A stretch of 64,000 nt of DNA from Dermabacteraceae bacterium TAE3-ERU27 (GTDB lineage Bacteria; Actinomycetota; Actinomycetes; Actinomycetales; Dermabacteraceae). A program made the position numbers and the translations under genes. The stretch spans positions 124,001 to 188,000 of the forward strand of contig JAHUUL010000003.1 of NCBI GenBank assembly GCA_019218415.1. Reading direction: 5' to 3'. This document shows positions 16,293 through 24,711 of this stretch, one piece after another. Under the pieces are notes generated by a model. That model saw only the letters and a program-made list of their open reading frames with translations. It had not been told where the DNA came from and made no database searches. Positions within the stretch are counted from its first letter, which is position 1. Each line of letters opens with the position of its first letter.

Positions 16293-16694
16293 ATGTTTGT
16301 AAAACGTGCGTCTTTTGGGGCTGCAGTGCTAGCTGTAGCTTCTATGGTGGCGCTTTCCCCAAATGCTGCATTTGCGGCTGAAAAATCTGTGTTTTTCGCG
16401 GATGTACCCCATCCCACTCAGGAGGTTAGTGGGCTTACTGGTATTCGACCGCTTTGGGTGGCTCCAGGTAGGCACATTCAGTACCCCAATAAAGGCGGGG
16501 TATGGGAATATGGGTTCTGGGACCTAAAGTACCGTTCCTACTACACTGTGGGAAGGTGTCACGGCACCACGGTGAAGAGTGGTAGCCGGGTTTCTCGTAG
16601 TACCAAAACTGCCGCAGGTAAGAAATCTGTGGCGGAACTTTGGACAATCAATAATCCGTGGGCTAACCCGCAGTACTACTATCGCGTCTGCTGA
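16293..16694 (+). CDS. Lactococcin 972 family bacteriocin precursor
   Basis: 133 residues from ATG 16293, with GGAGG six bases upstream; an earlier in-frame start lacks a ribosome site. Residues 1-28 are a classic Sec signal (MFVKRASFGAAVLAVASMVA, then AFA before Ala-29). The C-terminal 65 residues (69-133) show the family pattern: GGVWEYGF, then SYYTVGRCHGTTV, then VSRSTKTAAGKKSVAELWTI, ending in QYYYRVC. Lactococcin 972 binds lipid II and blocks septum formation in its host range; that activity is by family only. The region between signal and core (29-68) may be a propeptide. Cys-89 and the terminal Cys-133 could form a disulphide; lactococcin 972 itself lacks cysteines. It heads a three-gene operon with a DUF1430 protein and an ABC ATPase. 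Confidence 0.9.
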   Translation: MFVKRASFGAAVLAVASMVALSPNAAFAAEKSVFFADVPHPTQEVSGLTGIRPLWVAPGRHIQYPNKGGVWEYGFWDLKYRSYYTVGRCHGTTVKSGSRVSRSTKTAAGKKSVAELWTINNPWANPQYYYRVC

Positions 16695-16721
16695 TTAGTC
16701 TTTGTGTGCGGCTCGTAAGGG

Positions 16722-16770
16722 GCGTGGCGAGGGGCGTGTGAGGCTCTCATAATCATTTCCCTCGCCACGC
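16722..16770 (+). repeat. 12-bp perfect stem-loop between the bacteriocin and its transporter genes
   Basis: GCGTGGCGAGGG (16722-16733) is the exact inverse complement of 16759-16770, with a 25-base loop. No T tract follows; the ribosome site and start of the membrane protein gene come next. It is more likely an mRNA-stabilising or attenuating element than a full terminator, allowing more bacteriocin than transporter. Confidence 0.7.
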
Positions 16771-16794
16771 ATTATGTTTGTTAAGGGGAAGGGT

Positions 16795-18789
16795 GTGAAA
16801 AAGTATTTTTCGCTCGCTTTTGTGCTTATAGTTTTAGTTTCTGTGCTGCTTGGCGGTCAGGTCCTAAAGCGAAACGAGCTGCTTACCCCGCTGGGCACTT
16901 CCACCTCATTTGAATTGTATCTGGGTGACGCAGGGGTTTCCCGAGATCAGGTAATTCAGGACCTGGAGCAGATCGCGGCAGCTAATAAAGCTATTCTGCT
17001 TAAACCGAACACGGATTCTAAAAGCTATGGTTCGGTGCGAAACCTGTACTATTTCTCGCCGTCACCCCCATCTGGCGGGTTCCCCAGTGTAGGGCCTGGT
17101 GGGAAACTAGAGTGGTTCACAGACTCGATGACTGGAGACCTGCTTCCGGCCTCAGCTTTGGGGGATGCGCCCATATCTGGCACCTACCACGTCTCCCACA
17201 GTGCCCAAGCGCAGCAAGCTCTGGAGCGGTGGGCAGCAGACAAAGGCTTGACCCTGCGCTACCGGCAGCCAGAATCCACGCTAGCGCAACTGCATATTTT
17301 GGCAACACAAACCGGTCTGGGAATATCTTTTGTCGCAGTGCTGCTTCTGTCTCTAGCACTTGTCGTCACGGACGTTCTAAACCGAACATACTTGCGGTCC
17401 ATCCAGCTGCTCAATGGCGTAGATACAGCCAAAATCAACCTGCAGCAGATCTCGCGCGTGCTTCGCTGGGGCGGACTAGGCGTGACCATAGGGCTTGCTT
17501 TGAGCCTGCTGTACGCAACGCTGTTCCTGCCGGCGGCCGTGGCCGCAAACGTTGCCCTCAGTGCCTCCCCCTACCTGGGTGCAGGACTAGCCGCGATGGT
17601 TGCCGCCACCGTATCAAGCGTGCTCATTTTTGCTCCAAACGTAGACTTGATCCGCACGCGCTCCCTGCCCACCAAGCTATACCGCCGGGTCAACCTGACC
17701 CTACAGGTCGTGGCGGTGGCTGTTTGCGTGATGGCTAGTGGGTCCGCGGCAGCCCTGGGAAAAAACGTGTTCATCGCCTACCAGCAACAGGTCTCCACCA
17801 AGGCCATGGGACAGTCTGTCGCCGTATCCTTCAAAACTTTCGACTACCTGGATACCCAAGAAGGCATTAGCCGAGTTGAGCAAATTCTGGCGCAGCCCGA
17901 AATTGACCGATCCGCAGCATTGTCAATGAACATTGGTGCCGGGATTGAGCTGACAATGCAAGAACTGGGAGGCTACGACCAGATCGACATTGCAAACCAA
18001 TCCTTCCTAGACCTAATTAAGCTACCCCAAAAAGCTCTGCTACCCGTGAAATGGGAGTCCCTGCCAGACCCCACCGCCAAATTCCTCAACAGTCAACTAG
18101 AGCTCTGGATACCCCAGGGGGGCGATGTGCGTCAGGCTTTCAGGCTCTACACGCTCTCGGAAAACAGTGGGTATATTTCTTTAGACCCTAACGTTGGCCA
18201 GGGAGGGCAGGTAAACCGACCCGCGCACCCCTTGATAATTGTCCCCACTATGCCGATAGCCAAAATGGACACTAGCGGCTTTTCGATCCCGGCAATTTCA
18301 AGCAGTAACCTGATTTTTACCGACCCGGTTGTGCTGAGAGATAAAATATACTCCAGTCCTATCGCTCCGAGCGTACGCTCAATTGATCGTATAGCCGACG
18401 CCGGCCTGGTTTCGGCGCAATACTTTAAAGGGCAAGCGATCTCCTACCTGAGCGCCATCATCGTCTCATTCATTTTGATTGCCGTAACAGCGTGGCAGTC
18501 GGCGATGATCTGGGCAGCCGGCCATCGAAAACATATCCTGGTTGCAACCATGTCGGGGGTGGCGGCTAAAACACTGTACCGACAGACCTTGAACAAGGCT
18601 CTCTCTCTGACCCTGGTGGCAGCAACAGCTGGCGCATTAACCTCCGTGCTCACCTCCGGGTACGTAGACGCCATTACGGCAATGCTTACCGCAATGGTCA
18701 TGATGGGAGCATTCTGGTCACTGTCCGCACAGGCCTACGCCTCCAACACGAGGCTCACCTTCAAGAAAACTATCCGAAGGAAAGCGTAA
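16795..18789 (+). CDS. DUF1430 bacteriocin-associated integral membrane protein (putative immunity/permease)
   Basis: About 664 residues from GTG 16795, preceded by AAGGGG at six bases; the ATG at 16774 lies directly against the stem-loop and has no ribosome site. Topology: an N-terminal helix (5-22), an extracytoplasmic domain of about 160 residues, a block of four helices (about 185-330), a second large extracytoplasmic domain and three C-terminal helices. This resembles duplicated FtsX/MacB-type permeases. DUF1430 (TIGR01654) proteins accompany lactococcin 972-like genes together with an ABC ATPase and are believed to give immunity or export. The stop is two bases before the ATPase start. 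Confidence 0.88.
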   Translation: MKKYFSLAFVLIVLVSVLLGGQVLKRNELLTPLGTSTSFELYLGDAGVSRDQVIQDLEQIAAANKAILLKPNTDSKSYGSVRNLYYFSPSPPSGGFPSVGPGGKLEWFTDSMTGDLLPASALGDAPISGTYHVSHSAQAQQALERWAADKGLTLRYRQPESTLAQLHILATQTGLGISFVAVLLLSLALVVTDVLNRTYLRSIQLLNGVDTAKINLQQISRVLRWGGLGVTIGLALSLLYATLFLPAAVAANVALSASPYLGAGLAAMVAATVSSVLIFAPNVDLIRTRSLPTKLYRRVNLTLQVVAVAVCVMASGSAAALGKNVFIAYQQQVSTKAMGQSVAVSFKTFDYLDTQEGISRVEQILAQPEIDRSAALSMNIGAGIELTMQELGGYDQIDIANQSFLDLIKLPQKALLPVKWESLPDPTAKFLNSQLELWIPQGGDVRQAFRLYTLSENSGYISLDPNVGQGGQVNRPAHPLIIVPTMPIAKMDTSGFSIPAISSSNLIFTDPVVLRDKIYSSPIAPSVRSIDRIADAGLVSAQYFKGQAISYLSAIIVSFILIAVTAWQSAMIWAAGHRKHILVATMSGVAAKTLYRQTLNKALSLTLVAATAGALTSVLTSGYVDAITAMLTAMVMMGAFWSLSAQAYASNTRLTFKKTIRRKA

Positions 18790-18791
18790 AA

Positions 18792-19418
18792 ATGGTTAAC
18801 ATTAGCGCACAAAATCTTGGTATCGCTATTGAAGGCAACTCGGTTTTCGAAAACGTAACTCTAGAATGTGGGCCTGGAGTCATGATGGCGTTAACCGGTC
18901 CGAGCGGGTGCGGCAAAAGCACCCTGCTGAACGCCCTCGGACTGGTGCTGCCGCCATCGGTGGGTGATGTTCTAGTTGACGGCGTAAGCACCAAAAACTG
19001 GAGCGACAAACAACGGTTCGCCTTCTGGAAGCAGCATGCCGCGTTCATCTACCAAGACTACGGTGTTATTGAGGCGGAAACCCTCAGCTTCAACATCACT
19101 CTAGGTGGGCAGCTTAAAAGCGCAACCTATCAAAGGCCAGAAGAAGTCCTAGAAATAGTTGGCTTGCAAAGCCGAGAAAAAGAGCACGCCTCGGTGCTAT
19201 CGGGAGGCGAAAAACAGCGCCTAGGAATAGCGCGGGCAATGTACAAAGACAGCCACGTCCTGTTCGCGGACGAGCCAACCGCCTCGCTGGACCCGGCCAA
19301 CCGAGACATGATCATCGAACTGCTCCGCCTCGCCACAGCCCGAGGGATGAGCGTCATCGTCGCCACCCACGACGACTACCTAGCCCAGGCCTGCCCGCAG
19401 AAATACCGGTTGCCGTAA
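18792..19418 (+). CDS. ABC transporter ATPase of the lactococcin 972-type operon
   Basis: 208 residues, the usual size for MacB/LolD-type ATPases. Walker A GPSGCGKST near 36, Q-loop YQDYG near 82, signature LSGGEKQRLGIARAM near 136, Walker B VLFADEPTASLD near 156, switch His in VATHDD near 194. It follows the DUF1430 gene by two bases, so the pair forms one ABC unit. Likely role: energises removal of the bacteriocin from the producer membrane (immunity) rather than secretion, since the bacteriocin has a Sec signal. The role is inferred from homologous operons. Confidence 0.9.
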   Translation: MVNISAQNLGIAIEGNSVFENVTLECGPGVMMALTGPSGCGKSTLLNALGLVLPPSVGDVLVDGVSTKNWSDKQRFAFWKQHAAFIYQDYGVIEAETLSFNITLGGQLKSATYQRPEEVLEIVGLQSREKEHASVLSGGEKQRLGIARAMYKDSHVLFADEPTASLDPANRDMIIELLRLATARGMSVIVATHDDYLAQACPQKYRLP

Positions 19419-19600
19419 AAGCCAGCCAGGTCAGGCAGGGAAGGGGAGAAAAGAGCAGCGCCGAGCGGCCGCGGCTAGGACCAGGCGGACAGGGCCTGAG
19501 AGAGAGCGGATGTTTAGTGACCCATTTGGATACAAGGGGCTGCGTGGGTGCAAAACCAGACTGGATGGGTGCAAAATCGCGGTTCTCATGCAACCACCTC

Positions 19601-20254
19601 CTACACACGCCCGGAGAGAAGTCTTAGAATCCGACGTACCCGATTTATTACACTCGGTGTCTCACTCGAATTGCTGCTCGATGGCACGTCGTTGTCGAAC
19701 TTGTCTTTCAGAGCTTGTGAAATCTCCAACGGATACAGCGCGCCCAGCATGCTTGCATCCTTCTCCTCCTCAATGAATGTTGCTTCTGCTTCTTCAGAGA
19801 ACAGCCCAGCAAAGTTCGTGCCCGGATGGATCTGCGCATTTATAGCATCATCCTTTACAAGGCTCTCCAAATAAAACTCATGCAGGAAAAGCCTGTAACC
19901 GTAAAGAAACAGGTAGACCTCGAGGTCGATCCTGAGACGTTCTTCTGGATCTTCAATACGGTGAAATATCTTGTCGTCATGGACTCCACAGAACAGTCTC
20001 TCAACACCGGCGGATTTTGCTGCTACCGATGTCAGCCATTTCTCGGAGTCAACTTGTCTTCCCTTAGTGAATGCCTCGTCTAAGTTGAGAGTAAGAAGAC
20101 TGTTCGATTCAGGATATCGAACAAGGAATGACCGCGGGTAAGTGTGGGAACGAATCGCCCTATCCATGCATCCAGGGAATAGGCAAAGACTATCTTCTCT
20201 ATATTTATTTAGTGTCATTTTTCGGTTCAAACCGAAGAGCTTTTCATTATCCAT
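19601..20254 (-). CDS. Uncharacterised protein with HNH-like CxxxxC...SH...FCxxHD zinc site
   Basis: 217 residues from ATG 20254, with AGAGG six bases upstream. The pattern LCLFPGC (about 25-31), RSHTYPRSFL (about 36-45), LFCGVHDDKIF (about 84-94) is a conserved Cys/His arrangement in a widespread uncharacterised family; it probably binds zinc as a treble clef, like HNH proteins without the full nuclease motif. The rest is helical, with an aromatic YLFLYGYRLFLHEFYLE segment. Base composition is more AT-rich than neighbours. It sits inside the segment bounded by inverted repeats, suggesting transfer. Function unknown; such proteins are sometimes found near defence genes. Confidence 0.7.
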   Translation of the reverse strand: MDNEKLFGLNRKMTLNKYREDSLCLFPGCMDRAIRSHTYPRSFLVRYPESNSLLTLNLDEAFTKGRQVDSEKWLTSVAAKSAGVERLFCGVHDDKIFHRIEDPEERLRIDLEVYLFLYGYRLFLHEFYLESLVKDDAINAQIHPGTNFAGLFSEEAEATFIEEEKDASMLGALYPLEISQALKDKFDNDVPSSSNSSETPSVINRVRRILRLLSGRV

Positions 20255-20325
20255 ATACGCCTCTTGAATACCCAATATCAAAACACGGGTGTGCCTATAT
20301 TGATCCTATAAACTCTTGCCTCTGA

Positions 20326-20850
20326 CTAGTCTGTTCTTGACTCATCCTTGAACGTGACAGTGATGGTGCCGTCTGTGTGGACGGTGGCGTGATCAATAAG
20401 TGCGTTCCATGCGTCGTCGCTGTATTTAAGGGTGGGGTGGTTGGTTCGGTAGGCGTGGGCTTGTTCGATGCGGTGGCGCTTTTCTTGAGTCTGGCGGATC
20501 TGCGACTCGAGGTCGTCGCAGCGCTGCGCGTGGCGTTCATATTCAGCTTGGAGCTGGTCGAAGGTGTGTTGGTAGGTGTCTTGGTCTTGGGCGTGGGTGG
20601 CGTTGACGGTGATGAGCTGGTTGAGTCTGGCTAATACTGCATCACGGGCGAGTGCTTCTCGTGCTACTTGTTCCTCTAGCTCGGTGGTGTCGCAGGTTTG
20701 GCTCTCCTGACAATTTCGGTTTGAACCAAGTCCCATGTTGCTGGCTCGATGATCGGCTCGTGGTTGCCGATGACGTAGTATTGGGGGATTTCTCCTTCGT
20801 TGGGTTTGGTTCTTTTTAGATAAGGGCGAAATGTGTAGAAAATCAAGAGC
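20326..20850 (-). pseudogene. Remnant of a large serine recombinase (internal deletion plus frame change)
   Basis: Two frames carry pieces in the right order. The first (about 20850-20676) has TKPNEGEIPQYYVIGNHEPI and PATWDLVQTEIVRR, the recombinase domain. The second (about 20700-20326) has TTELEEQVAREALARDAVLA and SDDAWNALIDHATVHTDGTI, the helical and C-terminal parts. The zinc-ribbon between IVRR and the TTEL segment is gone, the frame changes there, and the N-terminal resolvase catalytic domain is absent. It can no longer catalyse recombination, but marks past integration of a phage or mobile island here. Confidence 0.85.
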
Positions 20851-20920
20851 CATTGCCTGTTAGAAAAGAGAACTTCTTTAATATCAGACAATGGCTCTCG
20901 AACGATTTTTCCAATAGACC

Positions 20921-21148
20921 CTAATCGCTTGTGGTCGGACCGGTTGGAAGAAGTCTGCTCTGAAAGAAAGTCCAAGCAATGGTCGAAGTGACCAGCATGG
21001 CTGCCAAAAAGACTACTAGAAGCGTCTTGAAACTAATCTCTAGCTCAAGTAAAAAGTGCGCGATTCCCAAATATGCTAGGAAATTTCCAAAAAACACTCC
21101 TAGCGTGAACAAAATCGTAAACTTTAGATGAATTGTTTTGCTCCGCAT
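20921..21148 (-). CDS. Small two-helix membrane protein
   Basis: 75 residues from ATG 21148, with GGAG eight bases upstream. It has a basic N-terminus, hydrophobic segments at about 9-32 and 41-62, and a short polar tail. No family is recognised. It overlaps the last codons of the Gly/Ala-rich peptide frame at 21124-21267. That arrangement, a small hydrophobic peptide followed by an overlapping small membrane protein, resembles bacteriocin plus immunity gene pairs, but here the peptide gene has lost its start. Confidence 0.5.
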   Translation of the reverse strand: MRSKTIHLKFTILFTLGVFFGNFLAYLGIAHFLLELEISFKTLLVVFLAAMLVTSTIAWTFFQSRLLPTGPTTSD

Positions 21149-21267
21149 ATGCCCACTCCTGCAATTACCGCTGAACCACCCAGAACTTTACCCGCTCCTG
21201 TAACGAACGCTGGCCCAAGTGCACGCGCAATCGTCGAAGCAGCAAGTCCCCAGTTCCATATTCGACG
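21124..21267 (-). pseudogene. 5'-truncated Gly/Ala-rich hydrophobic peptide (bacteriocin-like remnant)
   Basis: The 47-codon open stretch encodes WNWGLAASTIARALGPAF then VTGAGKVLGGSAVIAGVGIC, ending GAKQFI. GxxxG-like spacing and hydrophobic small residues recall class II bacteriocin core peptides. There is no start codon between the upstream stop and this text, so the gene is decapitated. A perfect 8-bp-arm palindrome, GGTTGTGT-GA-ACACAACC (21278-21295), lies just upstream. The bacteriocin reading is an inference. Confidence 0.35.
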
Positions 21268-21507
21268 CTAACTCATAGGTTGTGTGAACACAACCGAACC
21301 TTTTGACGATTCCGTATACCTTTTGACGCCCATCGGTCGAAGTGAGATACCGAGGCCGAAGTCAGGCGCTTGACAGCCTCGATACGGGGCGATCGCTGAC
21401 CCACCACGACTAGCCACGCTTCGCCTAACATTAGGAAAACCCGCTATATCAAGCAAAAACCTACTCGAATAACCAGTCGAAACATTGTATCCAAATGGGC
21501 GCTTAAG

Positions 21508-21583
21508 TGGAGCCGCCTGGGGGAATCGAACCCCCGACCTATTCATTACGAGTGAATCGCTCTGCCGACTGAGCTAAGGCGGC
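21508..21583 (-). tRNA. tRNA-Thr (anticodon CGT), CCA encoded
   Basis: A complete cloverleaf reads on the minus strand: acceptor GCCGCCT/AGGCGGC, D-arm TAGCTCAGTCGGCAGAGC, anticodon stem ATTCA/TGAAT with loop CTCGTAA (anticodon CGT), T-arm GGGGGTTCGATTCCCCC, discriminator T, then CCA at 21510-21508. The 3' end faces the accessory segment. Confidence 0.95.
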
Positions 21584-21675
21584 CTGTCTAAACAGACAGG
21601 TCAACTGTACGCGATGGGGCGCCCGCCACGCAAAACCCTATGGGTGTGACATGCGTGGCGGGCCGCCCGCGCAGA

Positions 21676-23373
21676 TTAGCCGTTCTGCTGCTGCCCCTTG
21701 CCGTCGCAGCGTACGTCCCCGTCGGGCGCCTGGCCGGTCAGGAAGAAGCGGTCCACAACCTTTTCTACGCAGCCGCCGGAACGCCCGTACGCGGTGTGGC
21801 CGTCACCCTCGAACGTGATCAGGCGGGAGTTTTCCAGCTGCTTATGCATCGCCACGGCCCAGGCGTAAGGGGTGGCGGGATCGTGCGTAGTGCCGATCAC
21901 CAGGATCGGGCCGGTGCCCTTCGCGTGAATCGGTGCGGGCTCACGCACCGGGGCAACCGGCCAGTCCAGGCAGCCGAGCGAGCCGTAAACGAAGTAGCGT
22001 CCCAGGTACGGGTGTTCCTTAACCATCTTCTTCGACTGCGCGTCCATGTCCTCCTTACGCGCCATCACCGGATGGTCCAGGCAGTTAATCGCCCCTATCG
22101 CCTCCTTGGAGTTGTCCTTGAAAGAACCGTCCGGGTTACGGCTATTGCCCAGATCGGCCAGATAGAACATGAGGGCCGGATCGCCCTTGAACGCCCCCTG
22201 CAGCGCCTGCGTCAGGAACGGCCACGAAGAATCCGAATAGAGGGGGAGGATGACCGCGGTCAATGCCAGCGGCAGGGTCAGCTTACGGCCGTCCTTGCCG
22301 GTCAACGGGGCGGTTTCGCTGCGCTCCAAGAAATCGGAAATCTGCTTCATGCCGTCTTCCACGCTGCCAGTCAGGGGGCAATCGGCGTTCGCCTGGCAAT
22401 GCTTCACGTAACGGCGCAGGGAATCCTCAAATCCGGCAAGCTGCGCTTCCGTCAGCTGCGCGGACGAAACATTAGGATCGAGCGCACCATCAAGCACCAT
22501 GCGGCCAGCCCGCTGCGGGTACAGCTCCGCATAAGAAGCCCCCAGGTAGGTGCCGTAGCTGTAGCCCAGGTAGTCCAGCTTCTCCGAGCCGACGGCGGCG
22601 CGCAAAACATCCAGATCGCGCGCGGCAGACCAGGTATCCAGGTAGCCGAGGATCTTGCCGGAACGCTGCTGGCACTTCTTCGCGTAGTCCTTGGCCTTTT
22701 CCCGAGTCTCCGCGAACTCGGTTTCGTCCAGCGTTCCCTTCTCGTCCGAAACAGGTTCCGCCTCTTCGTCGGAAAGCAGCTTGTCCAGCTCCGCATCATC
22801 CACGCAATCAACCGGGGAAGAAGCAGAAACGCCGCGCGGATCAAAGCCAACAATGTCGAAAGCGTCGCGGATGTCGGCCGAGAAACCGGTGTTTGCCGCC
22901 TGCGCAGCGAACTCCACGCCGGAACCGCCCGGCCCGCCCGGGTTAACCAGGATGCTGCCCTTGCGTTCACCGCGCGCGGGCACCTTCAACACAGCCAGTT
23001 CGATCGTGTCCTGATCCGGGGCGTCCCAGCGCAGCGGCACCTTCACCTTCGCGCACAGAAACTCGGATTCGCCCTCGCACTTCTTCCAGTCCGGCTGCTG
23101 CTTATAGAAAGCGCTGTACGCGGGTAGCGTGGCAGGATCGCCCGCCACCTGTAGGGCGGCGCTCTTACCCGCTTTCACCGTCTCGCGTTCATCTCCGGGC
23201 TGCCCCGAACCGGCGTTCGGAGCGGCGGAAGCGGGCGCGTCGGGCTTGTAGTTACCGCCCTTCTTCGCTTGCAGGCCGGGCGGCACGCAACCGGAAAGCA
23301 GCAGGGCGAGCGCCGCAGAGGCCACCCCCAAGCGGGTCAGCAAACGTGGGCGGGGGGTGTTGGCTGCGGGCAT
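21676..23373 (-). CDS. Secreted lipoprotein alpha/beta hydrolase, TAP-type (tripeptidyl aminopeptidase-like)
   Basis: 565 residues. The signal ends in the lipobox LLLSGC (Cys about 29), so the protein is membrane-anchored outside the cell. A disordered Gly/Pro/Ala linker (30-70) is followed by an alpha/beta hydrolase fold: oxyanion region NPGGPGGSG (about 144), nucleophile elbow GYSYGTYLG (Ser about 271), acid TTHDPATPY (about 498) and His GDGHTAYG (about 526). The TAP C-terminal domain is present. Streptomyces homologues (Tap, SlpD/E) remove N-terminal tripeptides from proteins. It is divergent from the two-component system at 23482. Confidence 0.9.
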   Translation of the reverse strand: MPAANTPRPRLLTRLGVASAALALLLSGCVPPGLQAKKGGNYKPDAPASAAPNAGSGQPGDERETVKAGKSAALQVAGDPATLPAYSAFYKQQPDWKKCEGESEFLCAKVKVPLRWDAPDQDTIELAVLKVPARGERKGSILVNPGGPGGSGVEFAAQAANTGFSADIRDAFDIVGFDPRGVSASSPVDCVDDAELDKLLSDEEAEPVSDEKGTLDETEFAETREKAKDYAKKCQQRSGKILGYLDTWSAARDLDVLRAAVGSEKLDYLGYSYGTYLGASYAELYPQRAGRMVLDGALDPNVSSAQLTEAQLAGFEDSLRRYVKHCQANADCPLTGSVEDGMKQISDFLERSETAPLTGKDGRKLTLPLALTAVILPLYSDSSWPFLTQALQGAFKGDPALMFYLADLGNSRNPDGSFKDNSKEAIGAINCLDHPVMARKEDMDAQSKKMVKEHPYLGRYFVYGSLGCLDWPVAPVREPAPIHAKGTGPILVIGTTHDPATPYAWAVAMHKQLENSRLITFEGDGHTAYGRSGGCVEKVVDRFFLTGQAPDGDVRCDGKGQQQNG

Positions 23374-23481
23374 ATCTACCGTCCTCTAGCTGGCCGAAAA
23401 GCGTTTCTTTAAGTCTAGGGGGAACGCCTGAGCGCTAACCTCCGACTTTCGTCGTGTAAACCACACGCATAACCTGTACCT

Positions 23482-24711
23482 GTGTCTACGCCCAAAACCG
23501 CCCCCGCCCCCGGTAAACGCCGCCGCGTGCACCTGATCGATGCGCTGATAGCGGTGCTCGGCTGCGGGGAAATGCTGACCCTCCTGTTCATCTCCCAAAA
23601 AATGATGCCGGGAGACGTCTACGTGGCGCTCAGCATGTTCACCCCGCACGGGATCCTGCACCTGATGCCCGACGTCGCAACGAGTGCGAAAATCGCGGCG
23701 CTGCTCGGCTGCCTGCTGGCGCTGGCGCTGGTAGGTAAGGGCCGACACCGCCGCTGGCTGCTGCCCATCGTGCTGCTCGCCAACCTGCTGCCGAACTCCC
23801 TGGTCGTCACCAGCGTGGCCGTTTTTAGCGGCGTGGTGAACGCGAAACGCCGCCCCGGCATAGTCGGCATTACCCTGCTCGGGGCCTGCGTCACCGTGGC
23901 AAACGCGCTCACCGTGCCCGGCCCGTACGACGTGGTGGTGGTGCGCGTAGCGTTCGCCCTGCTGGTGTGCGGGCTGGCGGGATCGGCGGGGATGAACATG
24001 CGTTCGCGGCAGATGCTGCTGGAACAGTGGCGCGAGCGCGCGGTGAACGCGGAAGAAAACCGGGCCACCCACGAAGCGCAGGCGCGCCGCGCGGAACGCA
24101 CCAGGATCGCCCGCGAAATGCACGACGTCGTGGCGCACAAAATCTCGCTCGTCGCGCTCCAGGCGGGCGCGCTTGAAGTAAACGCCGGCATCCCCCGCCA
24201 CAAGGTAGAAGAATCGGCTGCCCTAATCCGCGCCACTGCCACGTCGGCCCTCCAAGAACTGCGCATGGTGCTGGGCGTGCTGCGGCAAAGCGGGGACGAA
24301 AAACCGCTTTCGCCCCAACCCACCTGGCGCGACATCGAACGGCTCATCCAGGAATCGCGCGAGGCCGGAATCCAGGTGGAACTCTACGATTTCGTGGATG
24401 GGGAAGTGCCCGATCTGCTCTCGCGCACCGTCTACCGGGTGGTGCAGGAGGCCCTCACAAACATTCACAAGCACGCCCCGCGCGCGGCAGCCCGGGTAGC
24501 ACTCGTGGGGGAGCCAGGCCGTGACCTCACGGTGGAGGTCAGCAACCCGCTGCCCATCGGGTACGAAACGCAGCTGCCCGGCGCTAGCATGGGGCTCGCC
24601 GGGCTGCAGGCCCGCGTAGCCCACGCCGGAGGTCAACTACACTCCGGTGTAAAGGACAATCAACGCTTCGAAGTTAAGGCGGTTATTCCGTGGCCGATGC
24701 AGCCGCAGTAG
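23482..24711 (+). CDS. Sensor histidine kinase (NarL/DesK type, HisKA_3)
   Basis: 409 residues from GTG 23482. The N-terminal sensor has five to six membrane helices (about 15-170). A coiled linker leads to RIAREMHDVVAHKISLVALQ with phosphoacceptor His-214, then a HATPase_c domain containing VVQEALTNIHKHA (N box) and GLAGLQARVAHAGG (G box). The following response regulator overlaps by 22 bp. Stimulus unknown; membrane-embedded sensors of this class often detect envelope stress or lipids. Confidence 0.92.
   Translation: MSTPKTAPAPGKRRRVHLIDALIAVLGCGEMLTLLFISQKMMPGDVYVALSMFTPHGILHLMPDVATSAKIAALLGCLLALALVGKGRHRRWLLPIVLLANLLPNSLVVTSVAVFSGVVNAKRRPGIVGITLLGACVTVANALTVPGPYDVVVVRVAFALLVCGLAGSAGMNMRSRQMLLEQWRERAVNAEENRATHEAQARRAERTRIAREMHDVVAHKISLVALQAGALEVNAGIPRHKVEESAALIRATATSALQELRMVLGVLRQSGDEKPLSPQPTWRDIERLIQESREAGIQVELYDFVDGEVPDLLSRTVYRVVQEALTNIHKHAPRAAARVALVGEPGRDLTVEVSNPLPIGYETQLPGASMGLAGLQARVAHAGGQLHSGVKDNQRFEVKAVIPWPMQPQ

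Larger units (their letters stand above)
19521..21499. repeat. 15-bp inverted repeats bounding a 2-kb accessory segment
   Basis: CCCATTTGGATACAA at 19521-19535 recurs as its exact inverse complement at 21485-21499, ten bases from tRNA-Thr. Between them lie the zinc-site protein, the recombinase relic and the small membrane protein. The 19419-19600 stretch also has GGGTGCAAAA twice, 21 bp apart (19546, 19567), and no gene. Element ends are a reasonable reading; no target duplication was identified. Confidence 0.5.

Noticed and set aside
21508-21583. Attachment-site duplication of the tRNA-Thr 3' end
   Set aside because: I could not find a second copy of the tRNA 3' end; only the separate 15-bp inverted repeat is visible.
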